A DNA stretch of 64,000 bases from SABY01 sp964523795 (GCA_964523795.1 CAZGAO010000005.1:1-64000), one strand, 5' to 3'. Counted from the first letter of the stretch, positions 25,701 to 35,169 are shown. The notes: generated by a model not told the origin, from the letters alone. Numbers and translations: made by a program.

Positions 25701-27554
25701 ATGACAAAGACTACTATTTTCAAAATTGCAGGAATGATGATTTTGGCTTTCAGCTTGATAAGTTGTAACGGACTTAAAAAGATGGCCAAAAACTACGATT
25801 CAGTATCTTACGAAGTTAACCCCGAGGTACTTGAAGCCCACGGTGGAGTTGTTAATTTTACAGTTACCGGCACCATCCCCCCCAAGTTTTTCAACAAAAA
25901 AGCGGCTGCTCTAATCCAACCCACAATTCAATATGACGGTGGCGAACTGGAGCTTACCCCCATGATGCTTATTGGCGAAAACGTGGAAGGCGAAGGCACA
26001 AGAGTAAATTATACCAATGGTGGTACTTTTACTTACAAGGGAACCTTTGGTTTTATCCCCGAAATGAAGGCATCGGAACTGATGGTAAGCGCGGTAGCGT
26101 TTATGCCCAAGACCGCTGTTAGTGCCGGGATGACCCTGGAAGATGCCATGAAAATGCGCAAAGCCACTAACCTTGGCGAAGAAAAAATTGCCGATGGAGT
26201 AATTGCTACTTCCATGCGCCTAGAAATTGGCAACGAGGTAACCGAGCTTACCCAGGCTGGTGGCGAACAGGTGGACGACCAGTATGCTGTTGAACTGATG
26301 TCGATAGCTCCTCATGGTTACGAAAAAGTAACCATTGTTAGCGAAGAAGCGGTGATTTACTATCAAAAAAACAAGCACAATTACAACACAAATCTGGAGT
26401 GGAACAAGAAAAACGATGTAACTGCTCAACTCGAGAAGCTCAACAACTTCGTACGTCAGGGCTGGGAAGTTAAAGACATCCAAATCGATGGCTGGGCATC
26501 ACCCGAAGGCGAAGAGACTTTTAACGAAGGCCTCTCCGAAAAAAGATCAAATACTGCCAACGATGTTGTTTACAACCATTTCAAGAAACTGGTGCGTGAA
26601 AAAAATTCAGTAGTTAAATTCCAGAATCCGAAAGACCTGAATCTGAAAAAAATAGGTCATGGCCCCGATTGGAATGGCTTTTTGACAGCAGTTGAAAAAT
26701 CGAGTATCCAGGACAAGCGTCCCATCCTTAACGTAATTAAATCGTCAGCACCCGAAAAACGCGAAGAAGAGATCAGAAACATGATCAACATCTATCCCGA
26801 ACTCGAAGAGTCAATTCTGCCCTCGCTGCGTAGAGCTACTATTAAGGTAAGCAGCTTCGAGCCGAAGAAAACCGATGAAGAAATTGCACGCCTTGCTACC
26901 ACTTCACCCGGCGATCTTAGCGAAGCTGAATTGCTTTATGCTGCCACACTTACCAAAGATTGGAACATCAAATACAATATCTACAAATCGGCAAGTAAGA
27001 ATTTCCCTAACAGCTACAAAGGTTTTAACAATGCCGGATACATGGCTTTGAAATTGGGTAAAACCGATGAGGCTGTCGAATATCTAAGTAAGGCTGAAAA
27101 ACTTAACAAAAACAGTGGCGAGATTGCCAACAACTTAGGTGTAGCTTATGCCATTAATAACGATTTTGTGAAAGCCGAAAGCAGTTGGCTCAATGCTAAC
27201 AAAATGGGCGTGGACAACAACTACAACCTGGCTATGGTGGACATTAAAGGTGGTAAATACGATGCTGCCATCAAAAAAATGTCGGGCGTAAAATGTAACT
27301 ACAATGCCGGCCTGGCTTATTTGCTTTCGGGCAACAACTCAGCAGCTACCCAGCAGTTGGAGTGCGCACGTAAAAATGCAGCTACTTACTACCTGATGGC
27401 TGTTGCCGGTGCCCGCACCAACAACGAGGCTATGATGCTCTCGAACCTCGAAAAAGCCATTGCTGCCGACAAGAAGTATAAAACTTGTGCAACTGTGGAC
27501 AGAGAGTTTCTTGGCTACTACGAAAACGAAGGTTTTAAAAATGTAGTGAAGTAA
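25701..27554 (+). CDS. Lipoprotein with OmpA-like and TPR regions
   Basis: A 617-residue lipoprotein (SPII signal ending LISC, Cys near 23). After a beta-rich N-terminal part (30-210) there is a stretch with an OmpA-like signature, IQIDGWASPEGEETFNEGLS near 260-280 followed by LSEKRSNTANDV, suggesting contact with peptidoglycan. The C-terminal third (about 415-600) contains TPR-like helical repeats (AGYMALKLGKTDEAVEYLSK, LGVAYAINNDFVKAES). Similar lipoproteins are conserved in Bacteroidales; I do not know an assigned role. It has its own promoter and terminator. Confidence 0.85.
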   Translation: MTKTTIFKIAGMMILAFSLISCNGLKKMAKNYDSVSYEVNPEVLEAHGGVVNFTVTGTIPPKFFNKKAAALIQPTIQYDGGELELTPMMLIGENVEGEGTRVNYTNGGTFTYKGTFGFIPEMKASELMVSAVAFMPKTAVSAGMTLEDAMKMRKATNLGEEKIADGVIATSMRLEIGNEVTELTQAGGEQVDDQYAVELMSIAPHGYEKVTIVSEEAVIYYQKNKHNYNTNLEWNKKNDVTAQLEKLNNFVRQGWEVKDIQIDGWASPEGEETFNEGLSEKRSNTANDVVYNHFKKLVREKNSVVKFQNPKDLNLKKIGHGPDWNGFLTAVEKSSIQDKRPILNVIKSSAPEKREEEIRNMINIYPELEESILPSLRRATIKVSSFEPKKTDEEIARLATTSPGDLSEAELLYAATLTKDWNIKYNIYKSASKNFPNSYKGFNNAGYMALKLGKTDEAVEYLSKAEKLNKNSGEIANNLGVAYAINNDFVKAESSWLNANKMGVDNNYNLAMVDIKGGKYDAAIKKMSGVKCNYNAGLAYLLSGNNSAATQQLECARKNAATYYLMAVAGARTNNEAMMLSNLEKAIAADKKYKTCATVDREFLGYYENEGFKNVVK

Positions 27555-27572
27555 GCTCTTTTAAATAAAATT

Positions 27573-27612
27573 AAAAAAGCCGGTACAATTTGAAATTGTA
27601 CCGGCTTTTTTT
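27573..27612 (+). terminator. Rho-independent terminator after the OmpA/TPR lipoprotein
   Basis: AAAAAAGCCGGTACAATTT-gaa-ATTGTACCGGC followed by a T-run: a near-perfect stem of about 15 bp with a tiny loop, 18 bases past the stop codon. It is nearly symmetrical, so it might act on both strands. Confidence 0.9.
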
Positions 27613-27627
27613 GTGTTAAAATATTAC

Positions 27628-27635
27628 TATCTTTG
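27628..27635 (+). promoter_or_regulatory. Bacteroidetes -7 promoter box (TATCTTTG)
   Basis: TATCTTTG is an exact TAnnTTTG match, 20 bp upstream of the coiled-coil protein start, right after the preceding terminator. A TTTG at 27610 is closer than usual for a -33 box. Confidence 0.5.
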
Positions 27636-27655
27636 TCTTCGTTATTTATGACATT

Positions 27656-28213
27656 ATGAAAAATATTGTAGTCATATTATTTTTTACAAGCATAATTTTA
27701 CAAGGATTCACGCAAACAAAGGAAGTCCCTTTTACGCTTGACGACCGGGATCGAATTATCCGTACAGAGCAGCAGATACTTACAACCAACGAAAAAATCA
27801 CATCGCTACGCAACGAAATGAATGCAAAATTCGAGGCAATAAACATAAAGTTTGATGCAATGGATTCAAAATTTGAGTCTATTGATTCAAGATTCGAAGC
27901 CATTGATACAAAGTTTGATGCAATGGATGCAAAGTTTGATGCGATGGATGCAAAGTTTGATGCAATGGATGCAAAGTTTGATGCCATAGATTCCAAAATT
28001 GGAAACCTAAATTGGGGTTTCGCAATTTTAATTACAATTATGCTTTGCCTGTTTGGTTTTATTTTGTGGGATCGCCGCACGGCACTTGCACCTTTTCAAA
28101 ACAAAACCATAAATCTGGAAAACCGTGTTGAAAAAATGGAGAATGCCTATCGCGAACAAGCCAAACACGACCCCGCCTTTGCTAAAATACTAAAACACAT
28201 CGGCTTGCTTTAA
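27656..28213 (+). CDS. Exported membrane protein with tandem heptad coiled coil
   Basis: A 185-residue protein: signal peptide (MKNIVVILFFTSIILQGFTQ), a linker, then eight consecutive seven-residue repeats of the form KFDAMDA/KFEAIDS (about residues 58-115) making an extended coiled coil. A transmembrane helix (WGFAILITIMLCLFGFILW, near 120-138) and a basic cytoplasmic-side tail (about 140-185) follow. The order coiled coil then TM resembles a spacer or stalk anchored in the inner membrane. The 21-bp repeats are nearly identical at DNA level and could change in number. The function is not recognised. Confidence 0.85.
   Translation: MKNIVVILFFTSIILQGFTQTKEVPFTLDDRDRIIRTEQQILTTNEKITSLRNEMNAKFEAINIKFDAMDSKFESIDSRFEAIDTKFDAMDAKFDAMDAKFDAMDAKFDAIDSKIGNLNWGFAILITIMLCLFGFILWDRRTALAPFQNKTINLENRVEKMENAYREQAKHDPAFAKILKHIGLL
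27830..27997 (+). repeat. Tandem 21-bp coding repeats
   Basis: Eight in-frame 21-bp units. The central copies, AAGTTTGATGCAATGGATGC plus A, differ from each other by a base or two, while the outer ones are more diverged. They encode the KFDAMDA heptads of the coiled-coil protein. The near identity of the inner units suggests recent expansion or slippage. Confidence 0.85.
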
Positions 28214-28340
28214 GATAAAAGATTTCCTAAATCAGAAAAATACAAATCCACATTTACTAATAAACACCTTGGCGCAGCCTCGCATAAGGAGGAACAGACA
28301 CCCCGAAATGTTATAACTCTGATTTTTTCAGCAAACCCTA

Positions 28341-31300
28341 CTAATCCTCCACATCCCAAAGATGAATCGTAAATGGATTGTCTTGATTTAGATTCAGTGG
28401 CAGCATTCGAATTTTAAAGGAATAATCGCCCGCAGGAAGTAAATACTGCGTATGGGGCATAGCTCCCCAGCTATTATCACCACCCAAACCCATTTGCATT
28501 AAGTCGATGGTAATAAATATATTCTCACCTAAAGTTATATCCCTGGTATGCCGATAATTGTGCTTGCTTCCCTGGTCGAAATCCTCGATGGAATTATGAA
28601 GGGTAGAAAACGAAAATTCGGGAAGCCCGTCAATCAGGATCCCATCGCCGGCATCATTGGTGAGTGCCATCCATCGGCTATTAGTTTTATAACCATTTTC
28701 CTGAGGACGGATATAGGGAAAATATTGCTCGCTGGCGGTGCTTTGATACAAATCGATAAAGGCTGAGGTGTTTCTGTCGCAATAGTTTTCGTGCGGGCCA
28801 CGCCCGTACCATTCAAGGTTTTCGTAATTGCCGGGCACAGCAAAGCGCAGCCCAAAACGTGGCAGCTCGGGTCTTATGGTGCGCAAATCGATATACCGGG
28901 CAAGCATACCCTGCCCCTGTGCGGCGATAATGGTGTCCTTGTTCATGGTTTCAAAATCGAAATACAAAAGCAGATTATTCTCATTTCCGGTCAAGGGCTG
29001 GTAGCTATAGCTCGCAATTTGATCGGCATTCAACGCAGTATTCCACAAACGAAACTCATCTATTTTACCATCGAACGAGCGGCTCCCACCGCTATAGCCA
29101 CCCAGGTAGCTTATGCCCGAAATGTCCAGGGCTTTGGCATTTTCGTAGGTGATGGTCTGGATATATTCCCCGTTTACGTAAAATTTCAAATGCTTATCGT
29201 ACTGGCTGTAAACCAGCGAAACAAGATACCAGGTGTTTTCCTGAAATGGATAGACAAAGGCTTCGTATTCGTTGCCAGCCAAAAAGAAATACAGCTTTCC
29301 GTGATCTCTGAACTCGAAATGCAATTTCCCTTCGGCCCAGTCATGGTTCGACCAAATGGTGTTTTCTTCTCCAAAGCTGGTGGGATAAATCAAAGTTTCG
29401 AGCGTAAACTCGGGCAGCACTACCTGGCCGGGATCGTTCATCCTAAGCTGGGCGGGTAGCGCATCAAAGTCGATGGCTTTTTTGAATCCCCGTTGTGAAC
29501 TGGTGATTAGTTCTACATCGGGGCGGGGTACCTCGCTTAGTTCCAGCCTTTGCTCCAGCACAACTTCGCCACGGCCATTAATCAGGTAATCGATGGTTAG
29601 ATTCGCAAAAACATCCGGCAGAAAATACTGCGTGCTAAATTTAAGCCGCGAAGCATCAAGCGCATCAAAGGAAGTGGCAATCAATTCCTTGTTGTGCGCA
29701 GCTTCCTTCCAGGCCTTGCAACGTATATCCATACCATTGCCAAAATCGTTGTCGGTGGGAGCACGCCAAAAATTAGGCTCCACAGCTTCCGACAGCAATT
29801 CCCGGCCATCGGCCTGCCAGCTTATCCATTCACCGCTTTCCATCAGGAATTGCATGGCAAAATCAGAGCCGCTAATGGTGAGCACACCCTCGGTTTCGAT
29901 GGCTTCGATTTCGGGAATCGCCGGAGCCAAAACCTTATGTGGAGGCTCATAGTTGGGTATTACGATCTGTTCCGAGGCCATCACATATCCAGCAGGAATA
30001 AGACCATCATCAAAGCGGGTTTTCATAGTAAAATGAATAAAATACTCCTGCCCGGCTTCGATTTGCAAATCGGCATAATCCAAATCAAAGGTCTTACTGG
30101 CATGGGCTGCAATATCCGGTTTCTCTATAATTCCTTCCACAAGATTTCGTCCCTGTGTTCTGATTTCCCAAAAAATATCGTAGCTATCTAAATTGATAAA
30201 GTCGTAATTATTTAAAATATGAAACTTTCCGCTTAGCGGATCAATCATTTCAAAATCCACATATTGATACACTTTTTTTACTTCGGCCAAAGCCGGATGT
30301 GGCGTGCGATCCGGCGACACCAGGCCGTTGATGCAAAAGTTGCCATCGCTGGGCACATCTTCAGAGCCAAAGTCGCCACCGTAGGCATAATACTCCGTTC
30401 CATCAGCATCGGTTTTCAAAATTCCCTGGTCAACCCAATCCCAGATAAAGCCGCCTTGCAGTTGGTCGTATTTTTTTATCACCGTCCAATAGTCCTGCAA
30501 ATTGCCGGTGCTGTTTCCCATGGCATGGGCATATTCGCAAAGGATGAGGGGGCGATCTTGTTTCTGCTGTGCATAGCTTTCGATATAATCAATGCCGGCG
30601 TACATCGGACAAAAAATATCGGTATTTGGCCCCAGCAATGCTCTTTCGTAATGAACAGGTCGTGAAGGATCGCGCTGCTTAATCCAAATATAACAAGCGG
30701 TAAAATTTACCCCATCACCGGCTTCATTGCCCATCGACCAGATAATGACCGAGGGATGATTCTTGTCGCGTTCCACCATGCGCTGCACCCGATCCAAATG
30801 GGAGTGCATCCACAAGCTGTCTTTGGCAAGACTGCGGGAGCCATAACCCATGCCGTGCGATTCGATGTTGGCCTCATCGATAACATAAAGCCCGTATTTG
30901 TCGCAAAGCTGATACCAGCGCGGATCGTTGGGATAATGGCTGGTACGCACTGCGTTGATGTTGTTTTGCTTCATCAGCAAAATATCATCTATCATCGATG
31001 CCTCAGAAATGACGTGCCCGGTCAGCGCATCGTGCTCATGGCGGTTTACACCTTTGAGCAGAACCGGAATCCCGTTTACGAGCAACTGTCCGTTTTTTAT
31101 TTCCGAAGTGCGAAATCCCGTTTTGGTGCTCACCACTTCGAGCAGGTTTTTCTTTTTATCTAATAACGAAATAACCACTGTGTAAAGATTGGGCGTTTCT
31201 GCACTCCATTTTCGTGGTGAGGAAAGCTGGAACTGAAACTGCGTATTCAGCATTTCATCATTATTCATTTTCACCTTCTGTTGTTCTTCGTAAATCAGGC

Positions 31301-32168
31301 TGCCTGTGGAGCTTCCGAAAACCTGAAGTTTCACCATCATTTTACCCGCCTTGCCTCCGGTGGCATTTTTCAGAATTATGTCGGCTTCGACATTTCCATC
31401 CTGATAATCGTTGATCAGCTTTGCATCGACAAAGAAATCCTGAATATACACCTCGGAAAGGGCATAGAGGAACACATCGCGCTCGATACCACTGATGCGC
31501 CAAAAGTCCTGGCATTCGAGGTAGGAGCCATCGCTCCAGCGATAAACTTCAAGAGCCAGCTTGTTGTTTTTATCTTGCAAATATGGTGTGATATCAAATT
31601 CGGCGGGAGTTTTGCTCCCCTGGCTGTATCCCACTTCCTGACCATTTACCCAAAGATACATGGCCGATTTTACGGCTCCAAAATGTAGAATAACCCTGCG
31701 GTCTTTCCAGGTATCAGGAATATCAAAATAGGTAATGTAAGATCCCACCGGATTATAATCGTGGGGTACGGCAGGCGGCTGTGGGTCGCTGGTCCATTCG
31801 TAGGGCTGATTTACATAAATGGGTATTCCGTAACCCTGCAACTCCCAGTTTGAAGGAACGGGAATTTCGCCCCAGGCTTCAGCGTTGAAATTGGACTGAT
31901 AAAAATCAATCGGACGTTTCGCCGGATTTTTTGTCCAGGTAAATTTCCAGTTCCCGTTTAAGGATAAAAACCAGGGTGAACTTTCCCAGTCATCTTCAAA
32001 GGCTTGTTTTTCATCCCCATAAGGGATATAAAAAGCATGAGGAGCTAATTTGTTTCGCCCGATTATTTCCGGATTTTCCAAATCGTTCCAGATATCGGAA
32101 TTTTGCGCACTCAGATTTGTAGAAGCAAAAATCATCGAAAGCAAAAAAATAAAATAAAGATGTTTCAT
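28341..32168 (-). CDS. GH2 beta-galactosidase with inserted LamG domain
   Basis: About 1275 residues from the ATG at 32168; an earlier in-frame codon is rejected because the signal peptide MKHLYFIFLLSMIFASTNLSAQ begins here. It hydrolyses terminal beta-galactosides in the periplasm or outside the cell. It has a GH2 sugar-binding domain (40-200), an immunoglobulin-like domain, and a TIM barrel with acid/base Glu near 435 (IDEANIESHG) and nucleophile Glu near 543 (LILCEYAHAMGN). In the C-terminal bgal small-chain region a concanavalin/LamG-type domain (about 895-1070) interrupts the fold, with FTLETLIYPTSF, HLKFYVNGEYI and GKIDEFRLWNTAL. Bgal_small_N resumes afterwards with LEWYGRGPHENYCDR. It is probably co-transcribed with the GH109-like gene 66 bp upstream. 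Confidence 0.92.
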   Translation of the reverse strand: MKHLYFIFLLSMIFASTNLSAQNSDIWNDLENPEIIGRNKLAPHAFYIPYGDEKQAFEDDWESSPWFLSLNGNWKFTWTKNPAKRPIDFYQSNFNAEAWGEIPVPSNWELQGYGIPIYVNQPYEWTSDPQPPAVPHDYNPVGSYITYFDIPDTWKDRRVILHFGAVKSAMYLWVNGQEVGYSQGSKTPAEFDITPYLQDKNNKLALEVYRWSDGSYLECQDFWRISGIERDVFLYALSEVYIQDFFVDAKLINDYQDGNVEADIILKNATGGKAGKMMVKLQVFGSSTGSLIYEEQQKVKMNNDEMLNTQFQFQLSSPRKWSAETPNLYTVVISLLDKKKNLLEVVSTKTGFRTSEIKNGQLLVNGIPVLLKGVNRHEHDALTGHVISEASMIDDILLMKQNNINAVRTSHYPNDPRWYQLCDKYGLYVIDEANIESHGMGYGSRSLAKDSLWMHSHLDRVQRMVERDKNHPSVIIWSMGNEAGDGVNFTACYIWIKQRDPSRPVHYERALLGPNTDIFCPMYAGIDYIESYAQQKQDRPLILCEYAHAMGNSTGNLQDYWTVIKKYDQLQGGFIWDWVDQGILKTDADGTEYYAYGGDFGSEDVPSDGNFCINGLVSPDRTPHPALAEVKKVYQYVDFEMIDPLSGKFHILNNYDFINLDSYDIFWEIRTQGRNLVEGIIEKPDIAAHASKTFDLDYADLQIEAGQEYFIHFTMKTRFDDGLIPAGYVMASEQIVIPNYEPPHKVLAPAIPEIEAIETEGVLTISGSDFAMQFLMESGEWISWQADGRELLSEAVEPNFWRAPTDNDFGNGMDIRCKAWKEAAHNKELIATSFDALDASRLKFSTQYFLPDVFANLTIDYLINGRGEVVLEQRLELSEVPRPDVELITSSQRGFKKAIDFDALPAQLRMNDPGQVVLPEFTLETLIYPTSFGEENTIWSNHDWAEGKLHFEFRDHGKLYFFLAGNEYEAFVYPFQENTWYLVSLVYSQYDKHLKFYVNGEYIQTITYENAKALDISGISYLGGYSGGSRSFDGKIDEFRLWNTALNADQIASYSYQPLTGNENNLLLYFDFETMNKDTIIAAQGQGMLARYIDLRTIRPELPRFGLRFAVPGNYENLEWYGRGPHENYCDRNTSAFIDLYQSTASEQYFPYIRPQENGYKTNSRWMALTNDAGDGILIDGLPEFSFSTLHNSIEDFDQGSKHNYRHTRDITLGENIFITIDLMQMGLGGDNSWGAMPHTQYLLPAGDYSFKIRMLPLNLNQDNPFTIHLWDVED

Positions 32169-32233
32169 CATATTTTGTTTTCTCTTTTTATTAAAAGATA
32201 AATCAAGCAATATTTATTAATAATCAAATAATC

Positions 32234-33595
32234 TCAATACTTATCACCGATGCCAAATACCGGCTTTCGGTTAATCCATTTTCCACGGGTAAAATCGGGG
32301 AAGTCCTGAGGCTCGCCACCGCTGGCCACCGAATTTTCCGACAAGGGCGTAATAACACTCCAGGCAGCCGCATCGTAAACATCGAGCGGTGGAGGCACGT
32401 TATTTTTTACCGATTCCACAAAGGCGTTGAGCACAAAAAAGTCCATGCCGCCATGACCAGCACCCACAGCCAGCGCTTCGTATTTTTTCCAAAGCGGATG
32501 ATCGTATTTTTCCAGATAAGCAGCATCGGCCTCCCAGCGATGGGGCTGGCTAAGGCCTTCGATATAAATTTGGCTGCCATCATTCATCCACAAACCCTTG
32601 GTGCCCTGCACCCTGAAACCCAAGGAATAAGGCCGTGGCAGCGTGGTATCGTGAATCACGATCACCGATTCGCCGTTGGCCGTGGCAATGGTGGTGGTAA
32701 CAATATCGCCCATCTTCCATTTCAGCTTGGCGTGGGGGTGATCCTCGCCGCCATTTTTCACGATGTAATCGTGCAGGCCACGCGACTTGGTGGAAGTAGA
32801 AGTGAGCGACACAAAGCGGTTGCCCCTGTTTATGTCGAGATAATTGCCAATGGGTCCGATTCCGTGGGTTGGATACACATCGCCATCGCGTTTTAGGTAG
32901 TGCTCGGTACGCCATTGAGCCTCCGAATATGCTTCGGAACCAAATTTTAATCCGCCGCCATAGGGCTGCTCGCCGTTGTTGAAAAGCACTTCGCGCAAGT
33001 CGTGCTGATAGCCGCAGTGGCAGTGAATCAACTCTCCAAAAAGTCCCTGTTTCACCATGTTGTGAATAGCCATAATGTCACGGCGATAGCACACATTTTC
33101 GAGAATCATGCAAGGCATGCCGGTGGCCTCGGAGGTGTTGACCATATCCCAGCAATCCTCGAGGGTGTTGGCTGCCGACACTTCCACGCCAGCATACTTT
33201 CCGGCTTTCATGGTATCCACAGCCATGGTTGGATGCCACAGCCAGGGTGTCGAAATAATTACCCCCTGAATATATTTTCGTTCGAGCAGATCGCGATAAG
33301 CATAATCGCTGCCTGTAAATACCTCGGGCTGCTTGTAACCTGCATCAGCTATGATTTTCAATGCCTGCTTTAGCATCAGCGGGTTGACATCACATATTGC
33401 CGGTATCTCCACATCGGTGCGCTGAAGCAGATTGTGCAAATGATTTTGCCCACGCAGGCCGGTACCAATCAGGGCGATCCGGGTTTTTTCGGCTGCCAGA
33501 GGATTAGAAAAAACAAGGGATGGTGCAGCAGCAATCCCTAAACCCGTCAGGGCTGTGGCTTTTATAAAACTTCTCCGTGTAAAGTCTTTCTTCAT
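32234..33595 (-). CDS. GH109-like Gfo/Idh/MocA enzyme, Tat-exported
   Basis: A 453-residue NAD-dependent Gfo/Idh/MocA-fold protein. The N terminus has a twin-arginine signal (FTRRSFIKATALTGLGIAAA). The Rossmann motif is ALIGTGLRGQNHL near 40-52. Blocks VEVSAANTLEDCW, CMILENVCYRRD, FGELIHCHCGYQHDLR and THGIGPIGNYLDINRGNR match the GH109 alpha-N-acetylgalactosaminidase family, including the His of HGIGP. GH109 enzymes use a bound NAD+ in a redox-assisted glycoside cleavage. It lies in the same strand group as the beta-galactosidase downstream and a ROK regulator upstream, a plausible set for galactose/GalNAc-containing host-type glycans. Activity is inferred from family blocks. Confidence 0.82.
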   Translation of the reverse strand: MKKDFTRRSFIKATALTGLGIAAAPSLVFSNPLAAEKTRIALIGTGLRGQNHLHNLLQRTDVEIPAICDVNPLMLKQALKIIADAGYKQPEVFTGSDYAYRDLLERKYIQGVIISTPWLWHPTMAVDTMKAGKYAGVEVSAANTLEDCWDMVNTSEATGMPCMILENVCYRRDIMAIHNMVKQGLFGELIHCHCGYQHDLREVLFNNGEQPYGGGLKFGSEAYSEAQWRTEHYLKRDGDVYPTHGIGPIGNYLDINRGNRFVSLTSTSTKSRGLHDYIVKNGGEDHPHAKLKWKMGDIVTTTIATANGESVIVIHDTTLPRPYSLGFRVQGTKGLWMNDGSQIYIEGLSQPHRWEADAAYLEKYDHPLWKKYEALAVGAGHGGMDFFVLNAFVESVKNNVPPPLDVYDAAAWSVITPLSENSVASGGEPQDFPDFTRGKWINRKPVFGIGDKY

Positions 33596-33612
33596 CTTTC
33601 CAATTTAATCCC

Positions 33613-33631
33613 TGCCCTAAAGGACAGGGCA
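33613..33631. repeat. Short hairpin upstream of the GH109-like gene
   Basis: TGCCCT (33613-33618) and AGGGCA (33626-33631) around AAAGGAC, about 20 bp upstream of the GH109-like start. It could be an operator or leader hairpin. Evidence is structural only. Confidence 0.3.
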
Positions 33632-33669
33632 ATTCATAATTCAAATAACTTACTAAAAAGACAGGCCTA

Positions 33670-33865
33670 ATTACTGCCTACTTGCCTACTATTTACTAAC
33701 TACTATTTACTTCTTACTACCTATCCCGAAAAGTTACAAAAATCTTTGATTTTTGTAACTTTTCGGGGATGCTCGAAAAACTACGAAATCAAAGATTTCT
33801 TGTTTTTCGGCACTACCTGCTATTTACTATCTAATACTTATTATCTACTACTTACTATCTTCTTA
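33670..33865. repeat. TACT-rich low-complexity tracts flanking two hairpins
   Basis: Degenerate TACTATTTAC and CTACTTAC words fill 33670-33724 and 33807-33865. Between them are a perfect hairpin (33725-33767) and a second, imperfect one from about 33773 (CGAAAAACTACGAAATC and GATTTCTTGTTTTTCG). The segment is non-coding and lies between the GH109-like and ROK genes. Confidence 0.6.
33725..33767. repeat. Perfect 20-bp inverted repeat (CCCGAAAAGT element, copy 2)
   Basis: CCCGAAAAGTTACAAAAATC and its exact reverse complement GATTTTTGTAACTTTTCGGG are separated by TTT. This is a strong hairpin. It shares CCCGAAAAGT and TTTTCGGGGATG with 21202-21262. It may be a mobile repeat or a terminator for the ROK gene upstream. 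Confidence 0.75.
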
Positions 33866-33873
33866 GCCCACTC

Positions 33874-35169
33874 CTACACCACCCCATTACTGCGCACATC
33901 TTCAAACACACCATTTATAACAATAGCCATGGCACCCATCACCGCCGAATTTTCGCCCAGGCTTGAAGTAACAATGCTGGTGTCTTTTTTAATTTGATAA
34001 ATGGTAAACTTGTTGAGCGTTTGCTGTATGGGATCGATAATAAATTGATCGGCGCGAGCCAGATTTCCCCCGATGATGATGGCCTCGGGGTTGAAGATGT
34101 GAATTAAGGTAGCAAGTCCCTTGCCCAGATAGTTTCCGATAACAGCCAGCAAGTCGATCGAAAGCTGGTCGCCTTTGCGTGCTGCTTCCACAATCGTTTT
34201 GCTGGTAATTTTGCCAGGCTCGTTGGCCACCAGGCTCAGTATTTTACTTTCCCTTCCTTCGTCGATGGCCTGCATCGCAAGTTTTACCAGCGCATCGCCC
34301 GAGGCCAATGTTTCCAGGCATCCGCTCTTGCCGCAAATACAAAGTGCCCCGTCCTCTTCAATTTTGATGTGCCCAAATTCGCCGGCAAATCCCGAGTGGC
34401 CGTGATAAACTGCCCCATTAAGAATCATGCCCATACCTATGCCTGCACCGATATTAAGGCACAAAACATTTTTTTTGTCGCTGGCGCTGCCAAAAACATA
34501 CTCACCCAGAGCCATCACCCTTGCATCGTTATCCACAAAAACAGGCTTAGCAAATTTTTCCTCAAAAAGTTCTTTTACACTTTTATCAGAATAATTGAGC
34601 CATGAATAACTCTTGCCGCTAAGCGGATTGATAAGTCCGGGGATGCCAATGCCTATACCAAGAATACGCTCCTGGTCGATTTCCATCTCGCCAAGCACAT
34701 TCATACAAAAATCATAAAGCCCATCAACAAAGGCCTGGGAACTTTCAAGCGACCGTTCAAAAATCCGTATTTCACCCAGCATCTCGTTGCGGATATTAAA
34801 AACAGCCAGCTCACTAAAATTTTTGTTAATACTAATACCAATAATAAAACGCGAATCCGGCTTTAAACCAAAGATATTGGGCCGCCGCCCACCGATGGAT
34901 TGCCCGATGCCTTCTTCCTGCACCAGGCCATCGTTTATCAAATCTTTTAATAATTTGTTGATGGAAGGAGAACTCAAATTGGTGAGTTTACAAATTTCGG
35001 GATTGGACAAAATACCTCGAGTATAGAGAAAATGCAGAATTGACTTTTTTTGAAAATATTTTTTACGATTCAAATTGGTGAGTTCCTCGAAGTTTCCCGA
35101 GCGGATAAATACCGGATCGCCGGTAAGGCTGGGTTGTCCTGAAATGTTTTCGGAAGCTGGCATCATCAA
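33874..35169 (-). CDS. ROK-family transcriptional regulator (NagC/XylR type)
   Basis: A 431-residue protein with an N-terminal winged helix-turn-helix (about 30-95: ILHFLYTRGILSNPEICKLT, SSPSINKLLKDLINDGLVQEEG) and a C-terminal ROK sugar-binding/kinase domain (about 105-425). The zinc motif is complete: GEFGHIKI then CICGKSGCLE near 265-285. NagC/XylR-type ROK proteins repress sugar-use genes and respond to a sugar or sugar phosphate. The glycosidase genes 280 bp downstream on the same strand are the obvious regulatory candidates. The start is one of three adjacent ATG codons. Confidence 0.9.
   Translation of the reverse strand: MMMPASENISGQPSLTGDPVFIRSGNFEELTNLNRKKYFQKKSILHFLYTRGILSNPEICKLTNLSSPSINKLLKDLINDGLVQEEGIGQSIGGRRPNIFGLKPDSRFIIGISINKNFSELAVFNIRNEMLGEIRIFERSLESSQAFVDGLYDFCMNVLGEMEIDQERILGIGIGIPGLINPLSGKSYSWLNYSDKSVKELFEEKFAKPVFVDNDARVMALGEYVFGSASDKKNVLCLNIGAGIGMGMILNGAVYHGHSGFAGEFGHIKIEEDGALCICGKSGCLETLASGDALVKLAMQAIDEGRESKILSLVANEPGKITSKTIVEAARKGDQLSIDLLAVIGNYLGKGLATLIHIFNPEAIIIGGNLARADQFIIDPIQQTLNKFTIYQIKKDTSIVTSSLGENSAVMGAMAIVINGVFEDVRSNGVV

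Noticed and set aside
33746..33997. 83-codon plus-strand frame rich in Thr, Tyr and Leu
   Set aside because: It arises from the TACT-rich repeat and the antisense of the ROK gene; not a real protein.
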